A stretch of DNA of 64,000 bases from Penicillium oxalicum. Taxonomy: Eukaryota > Ascomycota > Eurotiomycetes > Eurotiales > Aspergillaceae. Made by a program: the position numbers and the translations under genes. Shown here piece by piece: positions 62,275-64,000 of the stretch. The notes beneath the pieces were generated by a model that made no database searches, was not told the origin of the DNA, and saw only the letters and a list, made by a program, of their open reading frames with translations. The DNA lies in contig NC_064652.1 in assembly GCF_001723175.1 (NCBI RefSeq), positions 186,001 to 250,000 of the forward strand, written 5' to 3'. The number at the start of each line of letters is the position of its first letter. Position 1 is the first letter of the stretch.

Positions 62275-64000
62275 ATGCCGATCATGGCTTCTCTATTGGA
62301 GTCGAAGCTCCTTCCTCTTCACCTGGCATACTTCTTCCTCTTCTCCATGATCGGCAGCGGCATACTGTACGCTACGTCGACGCAGATCGTGAATCTGCCA
62401 TACGTTGATGCACTGTTTATGAGTGTCAGTGCTATGACTGGAGCCGGTCTTAGTGTGGTTGGTGTCAAATGAATTCTCTGACTTACAAGTTCACACCGGC
62501 TGATGTTATTAGGTCGATCCCTCGGTATTAGGGACACTGCCCCAAATCACCATCTTCATTCTGTTCATTCTCGGCCATTCGATACCTATCAATGGGGTCA
62601 TCACGCTTCTACGTGCTCTGTCTCTTCGCAAAAGACTGATCAGGGGTCAAGAGGCGACAGAGAAGGGTCATATTGATTGCCAAGAATCACTACCCGAGAA
62701 GCACATGATACCCACCGAAATCTGCAGCATTGTAAACCCGGCAAAAAGTCTAAGTCCATTGAAAACAAATGTCACCGACAGAGAGATACCAGCAGACGGT
62801 CCCTCTCCGGTTGGGAGCGAAGACATGCGGCACAGTCGTGGCCCTCTCATATTTACTTTTGCGCGTTCTCCGAGTCGGGTATCTGCGGGCCCTACGGCGA
62901 CAAGAGAAAGACCCAAACTCGCCAAATTGGGTTCAGTGCTTGCGATGGCCGGGCCCAAGATCGACAGCCTCATGGCTCACAAAGACCACGTTGGGACCTT
63001 GAATACTACTAGTAAAGAAGACTGGACTGAATACAGAGCGCTCATGATAATCTCGGTCTCGACTTTGAGCTACGCGGTGATATGTCCTTTGATCGGCATT
63101 CTCAGTGTGGGTTTTTGGTTCCAGATGTGCCGACCAGATGTCCCACGAGAGGATGGAGTTGCTCCTTTTTGGGCCGGAGCCTTTCTCGTTATGTCCTCAT
63201 TCGCCAATAATGGCATGTCTTTGGTGAATAGGAACATGGAGCCGTTTCAAAGAGAGTGGGTATTTCCCGACGACATGGCTCCAGCGGCTTTGAATATTCC
63301 TTTTCCACCCCGCATTCTTTGCTGATCCCAAGTCTTCTAGGGCGGCTCCGCTTCTAATTTGTGGAATTCTGATTCTCGCTGGAAACACACTCTTCCCATG
63401 TCTTTTACGATTGGTCATCTGGACGAGCAGACGGATGATCCCCTTGACCCCCAAATGGGCAATATGGCGCCAAACTTTCGACCTGGTTCTCACCCAACCT
63501 CAAAATGTAACGTTTCTAGATGACACGTCTAATTGCAGCAATATTTTGCTGACCTCTACGACAGCTCTGTGGATTTCTTTATCCAGCAGGACACACCTGG
63601 TTTCTCGTCGGTACGGTCGTATTGCTAAATGTCATCATGTGGGGTGGGTTCGAGTTGGCTGCGCTTCGGGATCTTGAAATCGGAACGCTTCCTCCAAAGT
63701 TCCGAGTTCTAGATGGGCTATTCCAGGCTTTCGGTATGTATTGGGTTTAAACCTCAATCCGTGTGAAAAGACGCTGAATTGAAGATTCCTGCAGCTATCC
63801 GGGGTGGCGGATTCGCGGTCGTGGCCATTGATAAACTCCCACAAGCATTACTCGTGATCTATGGTATGTCGAAGATGCTCCAGCGACTTGACTCATGGCG
63901 TTCACTGACATCTCGTTTAGCTATTATGATGGTAAGGGAGCAAAGCGCGCCTTTTCATTTGGATTGTTTTAACATTTTGCGTTTAGTATCTCTCTGCCCT
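62275..64000 (+). CDS. Trk-type potassium transporter (3' end outside window)
   Basis: Plasma-membrane K+ uptake protein of the fungal TRK/TrkH family. Exons 62275-62457, 62513-63255, 63341-63506, 63565-63733, 63795-63863, 63921-63931 and from 63987 to the window end. The first membrane segment is LLPLHLAYFFLFSMIGSGIL. Pore loop 1 is FMSVSAMTGAGLSVVDPSV. A hydrophilic loop follows (about 62630-63020), shorter than in yeast Trk1. Later come FLVMSSFANNGMSLVNRNME (pore 2), then ILILAGNTLFPCLLRLVIW, and after intron 3 TWFLVGTVVLLNVIMWGGFE. The third pore loop is FQAFAIRGGGFAVVAIDKL. Exon 6 is only 11 nt and completes VIYAIMMYLSAL, a typical Trk segment. Intron 1 uses a weak donor (GTTGGT). ATGs at 62275 and 62284 are both possible starts. 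The protein continues beyond base 64000. Confidence 0.88.
63921..63931 (+). other. 11-nt microexon of the Trk gene
   Basis: CTATTATGATG lies between an acceptor (CTCGTTTAG) and a donor (GTAAGG). With the split Gly/Ala codon before it and TAT after it, it encodes A-I-M-M, the conserved segment expected after the third pore loop. Confidence 0.8.

Overview
The window is nuclear DNA from a filamentous ascomycete of the Aspergillaceae, most likely Penicillium or a close Aspergillus relative. The evidence is short introns (about 54-90 nt) with CTAAC/CTGAC-type branch sites, a brlA gene with the Aspergillus-type alpha/beta layout, a secreted GH35 beta-galactosidase, a fungal RNase T2 and a Trk-type potassium transporter. 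Gene models below were built by joining reading frames at splice signals. Every complete model closes to a whole number of codons, and the two end-of-window cases are noted.

Layout. 0.4-3.8 kb: beta-galactosidase lacA (+). 3.8-9.0 kb: gene-free. 9.0-11.4 kb: a BNI4-like PP1-adaptor protein (+). 11.4-15.5 kb: no intact gene, but a decayed fragment of a BrlA-type zinc-finger gene at about 14 kb. 15.5-21.7 kb: an accessory-looking trio of a sulfotransferase-like protein (-), an AMP-forming acyl ligase (-) and a cytosolic-type sulfotransferase (+). 23.1-31 kb: a housekeeping block of eIF2B gamma (-), a divergently transcribed Pex22-like membrane protein (+) and the SAGA subunit Spt20 (+), with CACGTG elements in their upstream regions. 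31-38.7 kb: gene-poor. 38.7-40.5 kb: brlA (-), the master regulator of conidiation, with beta and alpha start sites. 40.5-49.8 kb: about 9 kb upstream of brlA without a convincing gene, including a 717-nt stretch with no ATG on the brlA strand and two very long C tracts. 49.8-52 kb: gene debris, including two correctly spliceable exons of an aspartate aminotransferase. 52.7-54.5 kb: MFS transporter (+). 55.6-56.7 kb: secreted RNase T2 (+). 57.4-58.5 kb: Swc5 of the SWR1 complex (-). 59.3-60.1 kb: four-segment membrane protein (-). 62.3 kb to the end: Trk-type potassium transporter (+), cut by the window edge.

The genes do not form one pathway. The functional groupings are brlA with its very large regulatory territory, the sulfotransferase/ligase trio (possibly a small sulfonated-metabolite locus) and the conserved housekeeping block. 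The most notable unexplained features are the relic of a second BrlA-like gene about 25 kb from brlA, the ATG-free brlA leader, a perfect 17-bp hairpin flanked by a 12-bp direct repeat near 34.8 kb, and an 11-nt microexon in the potassium transporter. I saw no CRISPR array, rRNA, convincing tRNA or intact transposon.
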